Below, in pieces: positions 33,824-44,952 of a DNA stretch of 64,000 bases. The stretch spans positions 7,461,816 to 7,525,815 of the forward strand of contig OY294052.1 of NCBI GenBank assembly GCA_958510825.1. Reading direction: 5' to 3'. The stretch is from Brachypterus glaber (Eukaryota; Arthropoda; Insecta; Coleoptera; Kateretidae). Position 1 is the stretch's first letter, and each line of letters starts with the position of its first letter. The translations under genes and the position numbers were made by a program. Below the pieces are notes generated by a model. It had not been told where the DNA came from and searched no databases. It was given only the letters and a program-made list of their open reading frames with translations.

Positions 33824-35286
33824 TAATGTGCATGTACAGATTAAATTAAATGTAAATCCTAGTTTTTTATTACTATTTGATTTATATAAATTCTGCAGTA
33901 AGTTACTGGAATTGTAATATAATAAATTAAATTATATATTAACTTAAAACTATATTTTGAAATGTACCGTGGACGACTAAAAATCAATAGAATAAATATT
34001 TAATTCTGTTACTGAGAAAGTTTAATTGGTAAAATTGATTTCAGATGAAAATTTGATAAACTTTATATCTTTGTTTACCAGTTATGTCTGCTTTATTCTA
34101 AATTCCCATGGCGCTTAAATCCCAATAATGTTACGAACGTAAAATCAAATTTTTATTATATTTATTTTATGTTTTCCCTTCGTGGATAAGTTTTGATCGA
34201 CTAGTAAGATATACAGATAATCCCTCGATTTAGTATACATTTGAAAACAGATTTCGTACTCTTTGCACAGCCCTGCATACATTTTAATCAACTAAATCAG
34301 TCGCAACTACAGTCGACTGGCGTTCTAAATGCAGAAAGATTGATAACGAGTTAATCCGAGATAAGGGTAGCACTGCCATAAGAGGATACAAACTCTACTT
34401 TCAAGTGTATACTGATCAGATAGGAATTAGTATACTACTCTTAAAATTATACTTTATATTCTCATTCTAGTTTTTAGTGGTTTGCATCGAGGTGCGTATA
34501 CTATTTTTCCTACGACTCGACACCTAACATCAAAAAAACGTATAAATTATCGTAAAATATTGTCAATTTGAGGTTATGTGTTTGACGTTTACTAATTTTC
34601 GCACAGCAGATATGTAAAATCAGCTGAATTTCACTTTTCAACCGTTGTCATAGGCAGCGGATGGAAAATAGGCTCTAACTACTAACTGGGTCGTAGGAAA
34701 ATATACGTTCTTTTCAAAGAATATAATTTAGTTTGAAGCTGATATCCGCGACTGTATGTCGATCTATCTGGAATACTTGTGACCACGATAACTCAAGAAC
34801 GCTTTGAGCTAAAGATTTTAAATTTAGAAAATTGTATTCTTATCCAAAATTGCCGGCTGGGATTATTGTATTGTGTAAATCGGGGTGGGGTTAAGGGGGT
34901 TAAAGTAGCAACACTACCTGCACTTGCCTTTACTTTATTAATTTGTGAAAATACAGACGAAATTCCAGTCTGGCTGTCCAAAAAAAACTATATTAAGCAA
35001 AATTTGTACATTGTCTCAGTTCTTTAAAATAAGGCGAAAAAACTATTTTGTACTGAAATTTTCTTCACTACACTCTTTAGAAACGTGAATTTATTAATGT
35101 TTTGATGTGATATAACGCTATTTTTAAACACAAATTATGTTTTTACGAAATTATGTTATCTATTGACATTTACGACCATGCAGTACTTTTTATTTGTCCT
35201 GAAACCTACAGTCCGAACTTCAAGCAATCAAAAAGGACGTAATGGATTTCTATTCTGAGTTTAATATTATTTTTACTTTGTTTCAG
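33824..35286. other. intron sequence before the first pum exon; one weak inverted repeat
   Basis: CGTATACTATTTTTCCTACGAC at about 34495 is mirrored by GTCGTAGGAAAATATACG at 34690. The 82- and 62-codon frames near 34800-35000 are antisense to each other and unrecognised. The 3' splice site has TTTTTACTTTGTTTCAG. Confidence 0.5.
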
Positions 35287-35590
35287 GGGATCATGGAGTG
35301 TCAGGGCCATTGGGCATAAGTCGCCGAGGCATGTACCCCGGCGGCGACACGGGCAGCATACTGTCGCCGCGCGGCTCGGACAACGGCGGCGGCCTCGGCG
35401 TCAAAATGGTGGAGTACGTGCTGGGCACGTCGCCCACGCACAAGGACGGCAGCGTGATGGGGCTGGAGCCCCGGATGCGAGCCCTCCACATGGAAGATAA
35501 AGACAAAGACAAACCGCAAAGTCCGAAGGAAGAAGTCAACGGAGGACAGCCCCTACAAAATGGTCAACTTGACGACGATAAATGTTTTAA
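35287..35590 (+). CDS. pum: Pumilio, internal coding exon (N-terminal region, part 1)
   Basis: This is an internal exon of Pumilio, a PUF-family protein that binds Nanos-response-type elements in mRNA 3' UTRs and represses translation in the cytoplasm. The acceptor tttcag ends at 35286 and the donor gtgagt starts at 35591. The exon begins with the last two bases of a codon and ends with two bases (AA) of the next split codon. It encodes about 101 residues: DHGVSGPLG, then SILSPRGSDN, then GVKMVEYVLGTSPTHKD, then GLEPRMRAL and an acidic/Lys-rich stretch ending DDDKCF. The LSPR...VEYV..SPT.KD...GLEP order is the conserved N-terminal block of insect Pum, and LSPR..GGLGV.MVEYVL is also in vertebrate PUM1. 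There are no PUF repeats here; they lie downstream of the window. GC content rises sharply (about 60% in the first half) against roughly 30% outside. Identity is from recalled family sequence, not a search. Confidence 0.95.
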
Positions 35591-35811
35591 GTGAGTAGAA
35601 ATTTTTTTATAGATATTAAATTTAACCACAGAAAAAACTATAGTTTAAAAGCTATTGCAGGAATCTGTAAATACATTCCATATATTCGATATCGGTCTCC
35701 GGGGACCGATATTGCAGTCAGCGTGTTAATTATGTTTAAAAAAATATAGGAGGGTTGCCCCGAGGAGTTAAAATACCCAAAAAGTGCGTTAAGCAATAAC
35801 CTGAAGAGGTT

Positions 35812-35985
35812 ACAGAAAAAAAAAATTCTTGAACAAAGAAACGTGTCTTTCGATATGTTTAAAGCCATATTCTCTTGTTTCAAGGCTAGCACTTCTTTGA
35901 ACCAAAGTCAATATAATAAAGAGAACGGGTTTTTAAATGAAAATCCGCACTCTTCATTCTTCTTCTTCATTCTTGACAGAAAACT
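35812..35985 (+). repeat. CTTGAACCAAGG family, mostly one arm
   Basis: It starts CAGAAAAAAAAAATTC and follows the arm (CGTGTCTTTCGATATG, TTCTCTTGTTTCAAGGCTAG). The loop-side block GGGTTTTTAAATGAAAATCC is kept and the second arm is lost. It lies 220 bp downstream of the exon donor at 35591. Confidence 0.75.
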
Positions 35986-36629
35986 TCACATTATGGCACT
36001 AGTTAAACTTAGTTGAGCCGAGTTTTTGCTGGTTAATGACGATTTTTTTGTCATCAAGGGACGTTAACATGTCCAAAGACACAAGTAACATCCGGCCCTT
36101 GTGTTTATTACTGATTCACATTTAGTTTTACACTGAACTTACAGTGTAGCAATGAAAATTGCATCAATTTTTAGCCGATGAATGTCTTTAATTGTAACAA
36201 ATAAATTCATGAAGGCAACGAATTTTAAGCGTTAATATAATGAAAACTATCATCGGATGAAAATCAATGAATTCCTTTTTTCGGTGTCTATTGGTTTGCT
36301 GGCACAGATAATAAATGACAATCGCAAAACACGAACAATAAAGTTTTCCCCAAAAATTCCACTAACCTGATAATTAATTGAGGTGTTCGCAGTAAGTTGA
36401 TTAAACTACCGCGGGAATCGTCGAGTGAAAATTAATTGCGCCAGATGTTTTTTATCATTTATTTATGTTCGGTGATTTTAAATAGACAAATTTTTTTTCT
36501 TAACAGAATGTTACGAAGTGAAAAAATCACTAATGTTATTTTTCTGTCGTATAGTTAAAGTATAGCTGAGCGGAGAGTACTTAACTACCAGTTATACTTT
36601 ATTAGGAAGCCATAAGTTCTAGTGAGACG

Positions 36630-36879
36630 GTGCGTTGGAAACATATTAAAACAATAACTTTTTAACTTTTAAGAATAAAATATTAAATAAATGTGATAAA
36701 ATTCTTCAAGTACATATAAAGATATTTTCTTACTTCTAAGTAATAATTTAAAATGTGCGTTGGAAACATATTAAAACAATAACTTTTTAACTTTTAAGAA
36801 TAAAATATTAAATAAATGTGATAAAATTCTTCAAGTACATATAAAGATATTTTCTTACTTCTAAGTAATAATTTAAAAT
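36630..36879 (+). repeat. exact 125-bp tandem duplication
   Basis: Two units, 36630-36754 and 36755-36879, both starting GTGCGTTGGAAACATATTAA, show no difference by eye. This implies a very recent duplication or an assembly artefact. Confidence 0.9.
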
Positions 36880-37090
36880 GTAAAACATATGTCATAATTA
36901 CAAATAACATTTATCCTGATCAAATCCAAATTTTAGTAACTCAAGTTAACAAGTTGTCCAAAAAATGGTATGGCCTCACTAAAAGAGTATAGTAATACAA
37001 GAAGACCGAAAAACTTGAAGACATTCCACCAAATTTAATGTGAAGATTCCCTATATATACCGTTCTAATTTTTATAGTTTGTTATCAACA

Positions 37091-37177
37091 TTAATGGAGA
37101 GCCCCTATCACAAGCTTCAGCTTATTTGGGGCTCTCCATGCCTCTGTAGTAATTTCAAGTAAATAAATAAATAAATT
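37091..37177 (+). repeat. retroelement 3' end with (AAAT)n tail
   Basis: GGAGAGCCCC...AAGCTTCAGCTTATTT...GGGGCTCTCC forms a hairpin, followed by an AAATAAATAAATAAAT tail. Same family as 9203-9286 on the minus strand. Confidence 0.6.
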
Positions 37178-37337
37178 ACCAATACATTTTAATTTTTCCT
37201 CGCATTAAAGTCATTGTAGTAGTTTACCATTAGACACTAGTAAATTGTATGATTGAGATTCTAACTGTAAACAACAATTTTCAAAGTCTAGACAAATTAT
37301 TTTTTAGTATATAAAAAAAACGAAATTATATCGACAA

Positions 37338-37503
37338 AATGAGAATTTAATAAGCTTTAAAATCATGTATCACACGACCTGCCATGCCATAATAAAACCT
37401 TGCCCCTGCTTCCATTGTAGCCCCTAAAAATACAAAATATATAACAACAAATAATTTGGGTTATGTTATTAACGTGGAGCGAATTTAGACACACACTGTA
37501 TAT
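37338..37503. repeat. decayed CAGTGCGG-family fragment
   Basis: It contains AATAAGCTTTAAAATCATGT and ATCACACGACC, typical of the inner part of that family, and ends near ACACACTGTA, a decayed terminus. Confidence 0.45.
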
Positions 37504-38315
37504 AAATAAAATAACAGTGTACATAATATAGCTGCCATTGAGTTAAGTCATTTTCCATTATTTTAAGGACCTGAAATTGTTGTGTAAAAATTTGACATAT
37601 GTAATTTTAAAAATAATTTTTTTACATCAATGGTCTGTAATGTAATAAGTAAATATTATTTATCTTGATAAAACTAGTCGGAAAAGTAATTTAGCGGAAA
37701 TGTAAAAATTGCTTAGTGTTGAATTCTAGAAAACATACACATAAAAGAGCTTGTATGAAGTACATTTTTCCGGTTTTATAAGAAAATACTTTTCGTTTTT
37801 CACACTTACGGAAACTAGATGGTGAACATATTTTCAGTTATTTTTAAACATTTTCATTTTTAAGGGTCAGGAAAAATACACTTTAAAAATAAATAAAAAG
37901 GCTGTCCCATAAACTATCCTGCCTAAAATGAACATTATCCAGGAATCGAATGTTGAGATTAATTAATTATTATATATTTTTTTCACCACCAGCCTAAAAG
38001 CACATCTTTATTAGTGTTCTTTTCATTGGTAGAAATATTATTTCTCTACCTATGACGTCAGAGGTTCTAAAAATAATGAAATTGCATCATGGTTAATAAT
38101 GAATTTTTATTCAGCTGTTTTGGCATCTGACGTTTCACATAATTATTAAATCAAATTGCTATTTACAAGTGTCTTTAGGCACCAAATTTATTTATTGCAT
38201 GATAAATTAAAAAATATTAATTAAATTAGTACCTATAAAACATGTTTTACAAATAACACTTCGAAATAAAGAACTTTCACTTTCGGGTTTAGACCGTGTT
38301 AATGGATTTTCACTT

Positions 38316-38357
38316 TCCGACGTTTCGTCTCTTACTACTAGAGACATCTTCAGGGAT
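38316..38357 (-). ncRNA. hammerhead ribozyme core (minus arm)
   Basis: The minus strand reads TCC-CTGAAGA, stem II GTCTC/GAGAC, GAAAC-GTC-GGA. All core boxes of a type I hammerhead are present, with GUC as cleavage triplet, 3-bp stem I and a 2-bp, loopless stem III as reported for Penelope elements. Confidence 0.65.
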
Positions 38358-38396
38358 TAATCTGAAACTAAGTTTCGAATCAACTTGTGTCACTAT

Positions 38397-39050
38397 TTAT
38401 GACGAGTTGTGGTTATTCACCCGTGACGAGCTTTTTCCTATCAAAGACTTCCATATTGCAGGTAAGTGGTAACCAGTGTCCCGATTGATATTGTTAGGAT
38501 GCTTGATGATTTCTATCGATTCCCGTATCTTCCTTGGCATTTTTCTGTTTTCTGTTAATATTTGTTTTGTTTCAGACAAATTGATTTTATGACCTGTTTC
38601 ATGTACATGTTCGGCTACTGCCGATAAGGAAATTTGTTTCTTTCTTATATTGCGCTCATGCTCTTGAAGTCTTGTAGAAATTTTTCTCTTAGTTTCACCT
38701 ATGTAAACCGTACCACAGGAGCAGGGTATTTTATATACGCCTTCTGAACACAGGGGTATTTTGTCTTTTGTTGAAGTCAAACATTGACCTAATTTTTGGT
38801 TGGACCGAAATATAGGCTTAATATTTGACTTCTTCAAAAGTTTACCTATTTTATCCGTGATACCGCTTACATAGGGAAGTATAACTTGTGTCTGTCTGTC
38901 ATTGTCACTATTGTCCTGTTGTTTGGGTCTGGGATTTCTGTATTTGTATATGGTCTTATTAATGTCTTTTTTGGTATAACCGTTCATGGTCAAGGCTTTG
39001 GTTAGTTTAAGGAGTTCTGTGTCTAGGGAATTCTTGTCTGAAATACCCCT
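38397..39050 (-). pseudogene. Penelope-like GIY-YIG endonuclease fragment (minus copy)
   Basis: Open from inside the inverted junction (LRGISDKNSLDTELLKLTKA) through MNGYTKKDINKTIYKYRN, a linker with CLTSTKDKIPLC, then GVYKIPCSCGTVYIGETKRK (the GIY and YIG motifs), STRLQEHERNIR with the catalytic Arg and EH, and AVAEHVHETGHKIN. The Cys-x(10)-Cys...His...His pattern fits the zinc-binding linker of Penelope endonucleases. The upstream RT is missing, so it cannot act alone. In the original element it would nick chromosomal target DNA. Confidence 0.85.
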
Positions 39051-39405
39051 GAGTTCAGAAGGCGTATATAAAATACCCTGCTCCTGTGGTACGGTTTACA
39101 TAGGTGAAACTAAGAGAAAAATTTCTACAAGACTTCAAGAGCATGAGCGCAATATAAGAAAGAAACAAATTTCCTTATCGGCAGTAGCCGAACATGTACA
39201 TGAAACAGGTCATAAAATCAATTTGTCTGAAACAAAACAAATATTAACAGAAAACAGAAAAATGCCAAGGAAGATACGGGAATCGATAGAAATCATCAAG
39301 CATCCTAACAATATCAATCGGGACACTGGTTACCACTTACCTGCAATATGGAAGTCTTTGATAGGAAAAAGCTCGTCACGGGTGAATAACCACAACTCGT
39401 CATAA
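39040..39405 (+). pseudogene. Penelope-like GIY-YIG fragment (inverted plus copy)
   Basis: About 120 codons from SEGVYKIPCSCGTVYIG to GKSSSRVNNHNSS, apparently identical in protein sequence to the minus copy. It starts within the GIY domain, without the linker cysteines. The near identity of the two arms indicates they were made in one insertion event. Confidence 0.8.
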
Positions 39406-39445
39406 ATAGTGACACAAGTTGATTCGAAACTTAGTTTCAGATTAA

Positions 39446-39487
39446 TCCCTGAAGATGTCTCTAGTAGTAAGAGACGAAACGTCGGAA
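39446..39487 (+). ncRNA. hammerhead ribozyme core (plus arm)
   Basis: Mirror of the 38316 motif: CTGAAGA at 39449-39455, GTCTC and GAGAC forming stem II around TAGTAGTAA, GAAAC, cleavage triplet GTC at 39481-39483. The two cores in opposite arms could also pair with each other. Confidence 0.65.
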
Positions 39488-39921
39488 AGTGAAAATCCAT
39501 TAACACGGTCTAAACCCGAAAGTGAAAGTTCTTTATATCTTAATGGCCGTGAAAGCTTAAAATCTAAAACACTTCGAAAAGTGAAAATCATTGGTCCATT
39601 ATATTCAACCATAGATTATACAACCCATAGATTATTATAGATTAAAGATTACTAGAGGTACAACCCCATATATATTATATATTCAACTCGTAAAACGACA
39701 ATGTTTTATAGGTTGCATATGCCTTGCTCCAAGCCTTGCGCAATTTGCTTAAAATAAAATAGTTTATTTTTTAAAAATACATATTTATTTAACAAAAGTA
39801 ATTAGTAATTTTGTAAACTACTTATAAAAATTATAGTTAATTGTACAATTTTGGCAAGACATATTTATATGAGCAGGTGAGGTTATTGGTATATTTATTT
39901 CTCTTTTTTACTGTTAAATTA

Positions 39922-40299
39922 CACCGGCACACAAAAAAAAAAAAATTGTCTGTACACCGGGCGCCACCTATCTACGGGCATGTTTTTCGACCCGCTGAAT
40001 AAGAATTTCAAGTCAGTTTAGGCCGTCCACCCTTCAATTTCGAGTAAATTGCAAAAAAAACCCAAAAAATAGCGAAAATTCGATGTTTTGGCAAGAAAAA
40101 AAATTTTTTACTCGAAATTGCAAAAAAACCCAAAAAATAGCGAAAATTCGATGTTTTGGCAAGAAAAAAAATTTTTTACTCGAAATTGAAGGGTGGACGG
40201 CCTAAACTGACTTGAAATTCGTATTCAGCGGGTCGAAAAACATGCCCGTAGATAGGTGGCGCCCGGTGTACAGACAATTTTTTTTTTTGTGTGCCGGTG
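39922..40299. mobile_element. 378-bp palindromic MITE, TTA target duplication, copy 2
   Basis: TTA lies on both sides (39919-39921, 40300-40302). It differs from 27906-28283 by only a base or so plus poly-A length, including the internal double ~71-bp unit. Its near identity suggests recent mobility. Confidence 0.85.
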
Positions 40300-40443
40300 T
40301 TATTATATGTTAAAGTTTCTGATTGTTCTGTATGAGGTGAATTTGTATCAAAGATGTGGAGTACTGTGGGGTTTTCCGCTTCATTAAAATCAGTAGACAG
40401 AGTTGTATTGAAGAACTTGAAGAAAAATTAACTAAACAAAGTA

Positions 40444-40653
40444 GCTTTTTCATTTAAATTTTAGTAAAATAAGTAAATAAATAAATAGCCAATTACTTGT
40501 ACTGGTAGTGAAAGAAATACTATATTTTCCACGTGAGTGAAGTATTAACATTTTAGACCGCGTCTTGCGGGCTTCGCGCTAGCGCGCTCATCCCGCAATT
40601 TGACGCAGGTCAAAAATGTTAAACTTCTCTCACTTGGTAAATAATATACTATT
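40444..40653 (+). repeat. GC-centred dyad repeat, left member
   Basis: It carries an imperfect dyad: AATACTATATTTTCCACGTG...AACATTTTAGACCGCGTC faces GACGCAGGTCAAAAATGTT...AAATAATATACTATT. The centre is TTGCGGG-CTTCGCGCTAGCGCGCTCAT-CCCGCAA, itself palindromic. An outer part matches CACTACCAG ends of the foldback. Inverted mate at 41172-41376. Confidence 0.75.
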
Positions 40654-41171
40654 TAATTACCTACTTTTTATTAATACCTGTAATTACTGTGTTATTGCGT
40701 ATCATATATTTAAATTTCCAACTTGTTTAACAATTTATTCTGAAACAAAACCAGAAAGCTTGTGCTATGGACGTGAAAACTAATTTAACTTTATACCAAA
40801 GACCCTTATTATACGAAGGACGTATAAGGCAGATTTTAGGTGAAGTATCTAAAAGCCAAGAGATATAAGTGATAAATAAAAATAAATATTTAGTTAAGTA
40901 CCAAATTGCTTAGGAATCTGCCAAGCACAACGATCCATTAGATGAGGCTGGAAGTCTGTGGACGGCTGTCAATAAAATTTAATCTAAGTGAAAATGAATG
41001 CATCGAATAAAGTTTTGCTTATTATTTTTAGTTTGTATCAGCTTGTTATACCGTAATTTCACTTAACAAAAATTCAGACACACAGCTATAGTCCATAAGC
41101 AGCAGCTCATTTCTAAAAAATATGTAAAACGTGTCGACATTTAGTATTAAGTATACCTACTAGGCGTAAAG

Positions 41172-41376
41172 AATAGTATATTATTTACCAAGTGAGAGAA
41201 GTTTAACATTTTTGACCTGCGTCGAATTGCGGGATGAGCGCGCTAGCGCGAAGCCCGCAAGACGCGGTCTAAAATGTTAAATCTTCACTCACGTGGAAAA
41301 TATAGTATTTTTTTCACTACCAGTACAATTAATTAGCTATTTATTTATTTATTTTACTAAAATTTAATGAAAAAGC
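41172..41376 (-). repeat. GC-centred dyad repeat, right member
   Basis: Reverse complement of 40444-40653 with few differences (centre GCGCGCTAGCGCG). It ends 145 bp before the ATG at 41521. The pair spans 518 bp of ordinary AT-rich sequence. Confidence 0.75.
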
Positions 41377-41520
41377 TTATACATTTAAAATATCACGCTG
41401 GCCGTTCGCGGCCATTAAAAAAACAAATGAATAACTTTTCTGGCAGAAATTTTCTGTTGATCTGCTAAAATTATCAAGTTAGAATGTGTTTCCGTGTTAA
41501 GTGTAATAAAATATATAAAA

Positions 41521-41649
41521 ATGGAAAGTGAAATGCAAAGTGATGATTCCGGTACTCCCCCAGAAATAAGGGGACAGGCGAAAACTGTGAGGGAGAATCT
41601 ATTGCCTCAAAAATCAATATATGGGGGTTGTACCTCTAGTAATCTATGA
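41521..41649 (+). pseudogene. N-terminal fragment resembling an arthropod tyrosine-recombinase-type protein
   Basis: An ATG after AT-rich leader opens 42 codons: MESEMQSDDSGTPPEIRGQ, then AKTVRENLLPQKS, then IYGGCTSSNL and a stop. The acidic start followed by LLPxKS resembles the N-terminus of tyrosine-recombinase (Crypton-like) proteins common in arthropod genomes, where LLPxKSKxxYExxYxxF continues. Here homology stops at KS, exactly where the inverted arm (41618) begins, so the gene is cut. Recognition rests on a short motif from memory. Confidence 0.35.
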
Positions 41650-41989
41650 TCCTTACGATAATATATGGGTTGTATAATCTATGGTTGAATATGATGGACC
41701 AATGATTTTCACTTGTTTTTTGTAAAACATGTTTTATAGGTACTAATTTAGTTAATATTTTTTAATTTATCATGCAATAAATAAATTTGGTGCCTAAAGA
41801 CACTTGTAAATAGCGATGTGATTTAATAATTAAGTGAAACGTCAGATACCAAAACAACTGAATAAAAATTCATTATTAACTATGGTGCAATTTCATTATT
41901 TTTTTAGAACCTCTGACGTCATAGAGAAATATTTCTACCAATGAAAAGAAATGTAATAAAGATGTGCTTTTAGGCTGGTAGTGAAAAAA

Positions 41990-44952
41990 CATATTTCCGC
42001 GTGACATCGCGTTCTGTGGGCACCTCCACTTAACCTTTAAACGTTGCTCATGGACTATAGACGTGTGGCTGAATTATTGTGTGAAATTACGGTACACCTT
42101 TTGTTATATTACTGAAGAGTATAGAATTATACAAAAGCTGTTTTTTTTCTAAAATTTGAAGTCCCTTGTTAAAACTTATAAGTAGTTTTTTTCTTTGGCT
42201 TCTCGGTATCTCAAGCATTCTATTTTATATAATTTGGGTACACTCATACCCATAATGGGTATTAAATGGGATAGAATTTGCTTACAGACCTTTAAATAAA
42301 ATTTTAATTTGATAAAAGGTTTGTAATGGGGTTCTTGGCACCTAATTTAATTGTTTTGAACTACAAATAACAATAAGCTAGCATTTTTATTCCAATTTAA
42401 ACATACATGAAAAATTATACACTTATAAAAAGTATTTGTATACCCATAACATTTTCATAACCTCACTAATAAAGCGGAGCAACCCAATCTAGGTGTTAAT
42501 TTTCTCAAAAAATTAAAGGCAGATACTTTTTAAGTGAGGCAGCCGAGATTTAATGCCTTATATCTGAATGTGCGTAACCTCAAATTTAAAAAAAAAAACT
42601 GAATAATGAGGTCTAATTTTATTTTTACGCTCTTAAATCATTATTATATATATTTATAAATTATAAAAAAGTCAGGGCCAGGGGTGGCTTGACCCCTTCG
42701 CCTCTTACCCTAGTTTTGGTCCACTCGGGATACGTAAAAAAAATAATCTTATAACCAAAGCAAAACAAAAACCCTTTTTTAGAGGAAGCGAGTACAATGT
42801 ACCGAGAAGTCACACGTTCAATATTTTACGACCGTCTACACGTATACGTCGTAAAAACATTTTAGTTCTACTGGATAAAACGTTTTTATCGTAGTGTATC
42901 GTAATTATTATCAAGCTGTCTGAATTTCAGACTCCTTAAGCCCTAACTAATCCGCCATTTTATTACGTGCGAGTGTTTCTCCCCCGTTTTTTTTTTGCTT
43001 CAGATGTTTCGTTCAGCAAAATTCGCTGTGAATGACGAGTAAAAAAGATGAAAAATTATCACGCAGGGGTGAAAAATGTAGACCTAGGAGTTTTATGAAC
43101 ATCTAGGTCATAGTGTTACATGTAGCGGTCTAATAGCACTATAATAGTAGGGTTTGTAAGAAGTAACAATACGGTGCCACTGTTATGTAGATGAGAAAAA
43201 TGTGTCATTTTAATTTTAACTTAAACTAGATGAAACGTTGCAAGCACCCTGTCAAAACATCGGCACTATTGTTTACTACAGCCATCTAGTTTGCAAATTT
43301 CAAACTAGGTGTTTTGTTTGATTTTAAATTCTGTATCTTTAAAACATTATATTCTAGAAAAAAACTGTATATAACATTTTTTATTGGGCTTAAAAAGAGC
43401 TTTTATTTAAAATATAAGTCGATATCTCATGTAGAAATGGAGTTAGAGAGTTTACACAGACAGACAGCCAGACGGACGCAATTTTTTTTTTACTGATTTC
43501 GACTCAGAATGGTCTAAAACGTCGAGAAATGTGAAAAAACGTGGTCAAAGATTTTGACTTTTCGGCGAAGATTTCAATACATCGGCACTCTTAGTAGCAC
43601 TAAGTGCCCATGTAACTTGATAAACAGTTGCATATTGGCCAACTCCACGTGGATTCAGGCAACGGTGACTGCACGGTAGTCTTAGATTTGGATAAATTTT
43701 GATTTATGGTTACTATATAACATCAGGAAAGGATATATCAAAGGATTTTTTCCAAAGCCACCTATTTGCCGAGATATGGCGTTTTTAATTTTTTTCAAGA
43801 AACCATGAATTTTCATAAAAATTGACTTTGAACTTTAATAACTCAAAAACTATTGTAGATATTTAAAAAGAGCATTTATCTATCGACGTAAAACCATTTT
43901 TCACGATCCGGTAGTATTTTGTTCTTTTTAGGTATTAAGCAAAAACTTTAACTCTAATTTTCTCAAAAAGGCCAGCCTTAATTTTTTTCAAACTTTTAGG
44001 ATATTCTCCTTAATGTATCTACTTTTATAATATGTAATAACTTTGGTGATTATTTTTTTCACGATTTTTGGTATATGCAATAATATACAAAAAAAAACAC
44101 GATTTCGACCATTTTTTATTTTTTTTTTAAGATCAATCGTAGTAGGCTTTGAAATATTTAGTTAATTCCTAAAATTATTATAAAAAATATACATATCTCC
44201 CAACTAAATACTAAATTTTACGGTAGATCCTAATTTTACAGTGCGCAAGGCAAAGCAAAGTGGTTTTTACTAAAGGAGAGATAATCATGTTCTCATGATA
44301 ATCTTTTTAATATAGCGAAATCAAAGCGAAAGAATAATATTACGTATTTTATGTTTTTTAACTTTCCTTATTCCGATTTACACACCTTGTTCAGGGACGG
44401 GGCGGTACCCAGTGGGTACTACCCACCCCCGTGTAAGGGAATTATATTCTTACAATTATCTGATAGAGAGCTAAAAAGCCAAAAAATGAATTTTAGTACG
44501 GCTAATTTTTCGATATGTCCTTCCTTTCATTATTATGGTAGGCATGCGGACGGTCTGGCTGGCGGGAGCGGTCGAGTTTACCTGTACGCATCGCACTTAT
44601 ACAGGTAAAATCATTTATAAAACGCACTTTTATACAATTTTTTTTTTAATCTTGGACAAAATTGTTCTTTTTCGGGGTCCCAATTAAACGTATAACACTC
44701 ATCTGCTGTGAAGCTGCGAGGAGGGAAAAACTTCAATAAAATCGCATTTTTCTGCCTGTATCACTGTCGTGTTAATTGAATTTTTAATAGTTCCACGACA
44801 CTTTATAATTAAAATCACATCAAACAAACTGATTCAATTTTCGAAACTTTTCCAGGCTCGTCAGGGAAATTATACTGCCTAAATATATGAATACTCCAAA
44901 GGAAAAACGCTCCAGTTTTTTTTTCGAAAATGTGATATTCATACCATATAAT
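41990..44952. other. mostly unannotated intron sequence
   Basis: No gene. It includes a phrase with CACAGACAGACAGCCAGACG at 43455 (shared with repeats elsewhere) and the 36-bp hairpin block at 43579-43614. The frames at 43314-43496 and 44351-44608 are not recognised; the latter lies in a modestly GC-rich patch. Confidence 0.5.

Larger units (their letters stand above)
1..35286 (+). other. upstream pum intron or 5' flank; no recognised host exon
   Basis: The codon split at 35287 requires an upstream coding exon ending after the first base of a codon, in fly Pum the part that ends near a Trp-Lys/Arg-Asp-His motif. No such exon was recognised here. The stretch is therefore probably intron (at least 35 kb), possibly with an unrecognised 5' exon; the CpG-rich island at 13370-13580 is the only host-like composition. 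Confidence 0.5.
38267..39567 (-). mobile_element. Penelope-like retroelement with inverted partial copy
   Basis: Target duplication AACACTTCGAAA lies at 38255-38266 and 39568-39579. Two arms, 38267-38766 (minus) and 39036-39567 (plus), are inverted copies around a 270-bp unique centre. Head-to-head partial copies are typical of Penelope insertions. Each arm encodes a GIY-YIG endonuclease end and carries a hammerhead core. The RT domain is absent. Confidence 0.85.
37978..41989. repeat. 4-kb composite foldback with nested elements
   Basis: The outer left arm (37978-38266, resuming 39580-39673 after the Penelope insertion) is the inverse of 41618-41989. The termini are TTTTCACCACCAGCCTAAAA and its mirror TTTTAGGCTGGTAGTGAAAA. 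Inside are the 378-bp MITE, a second inverted pair (40444-40653 and 41172-41376) and a short recombinase-like frame. Removing the two inserted elements leaves an element of about 2.3 kb with ~375-bp inverted ends. No clear target duplication. Confidence 0.7.
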
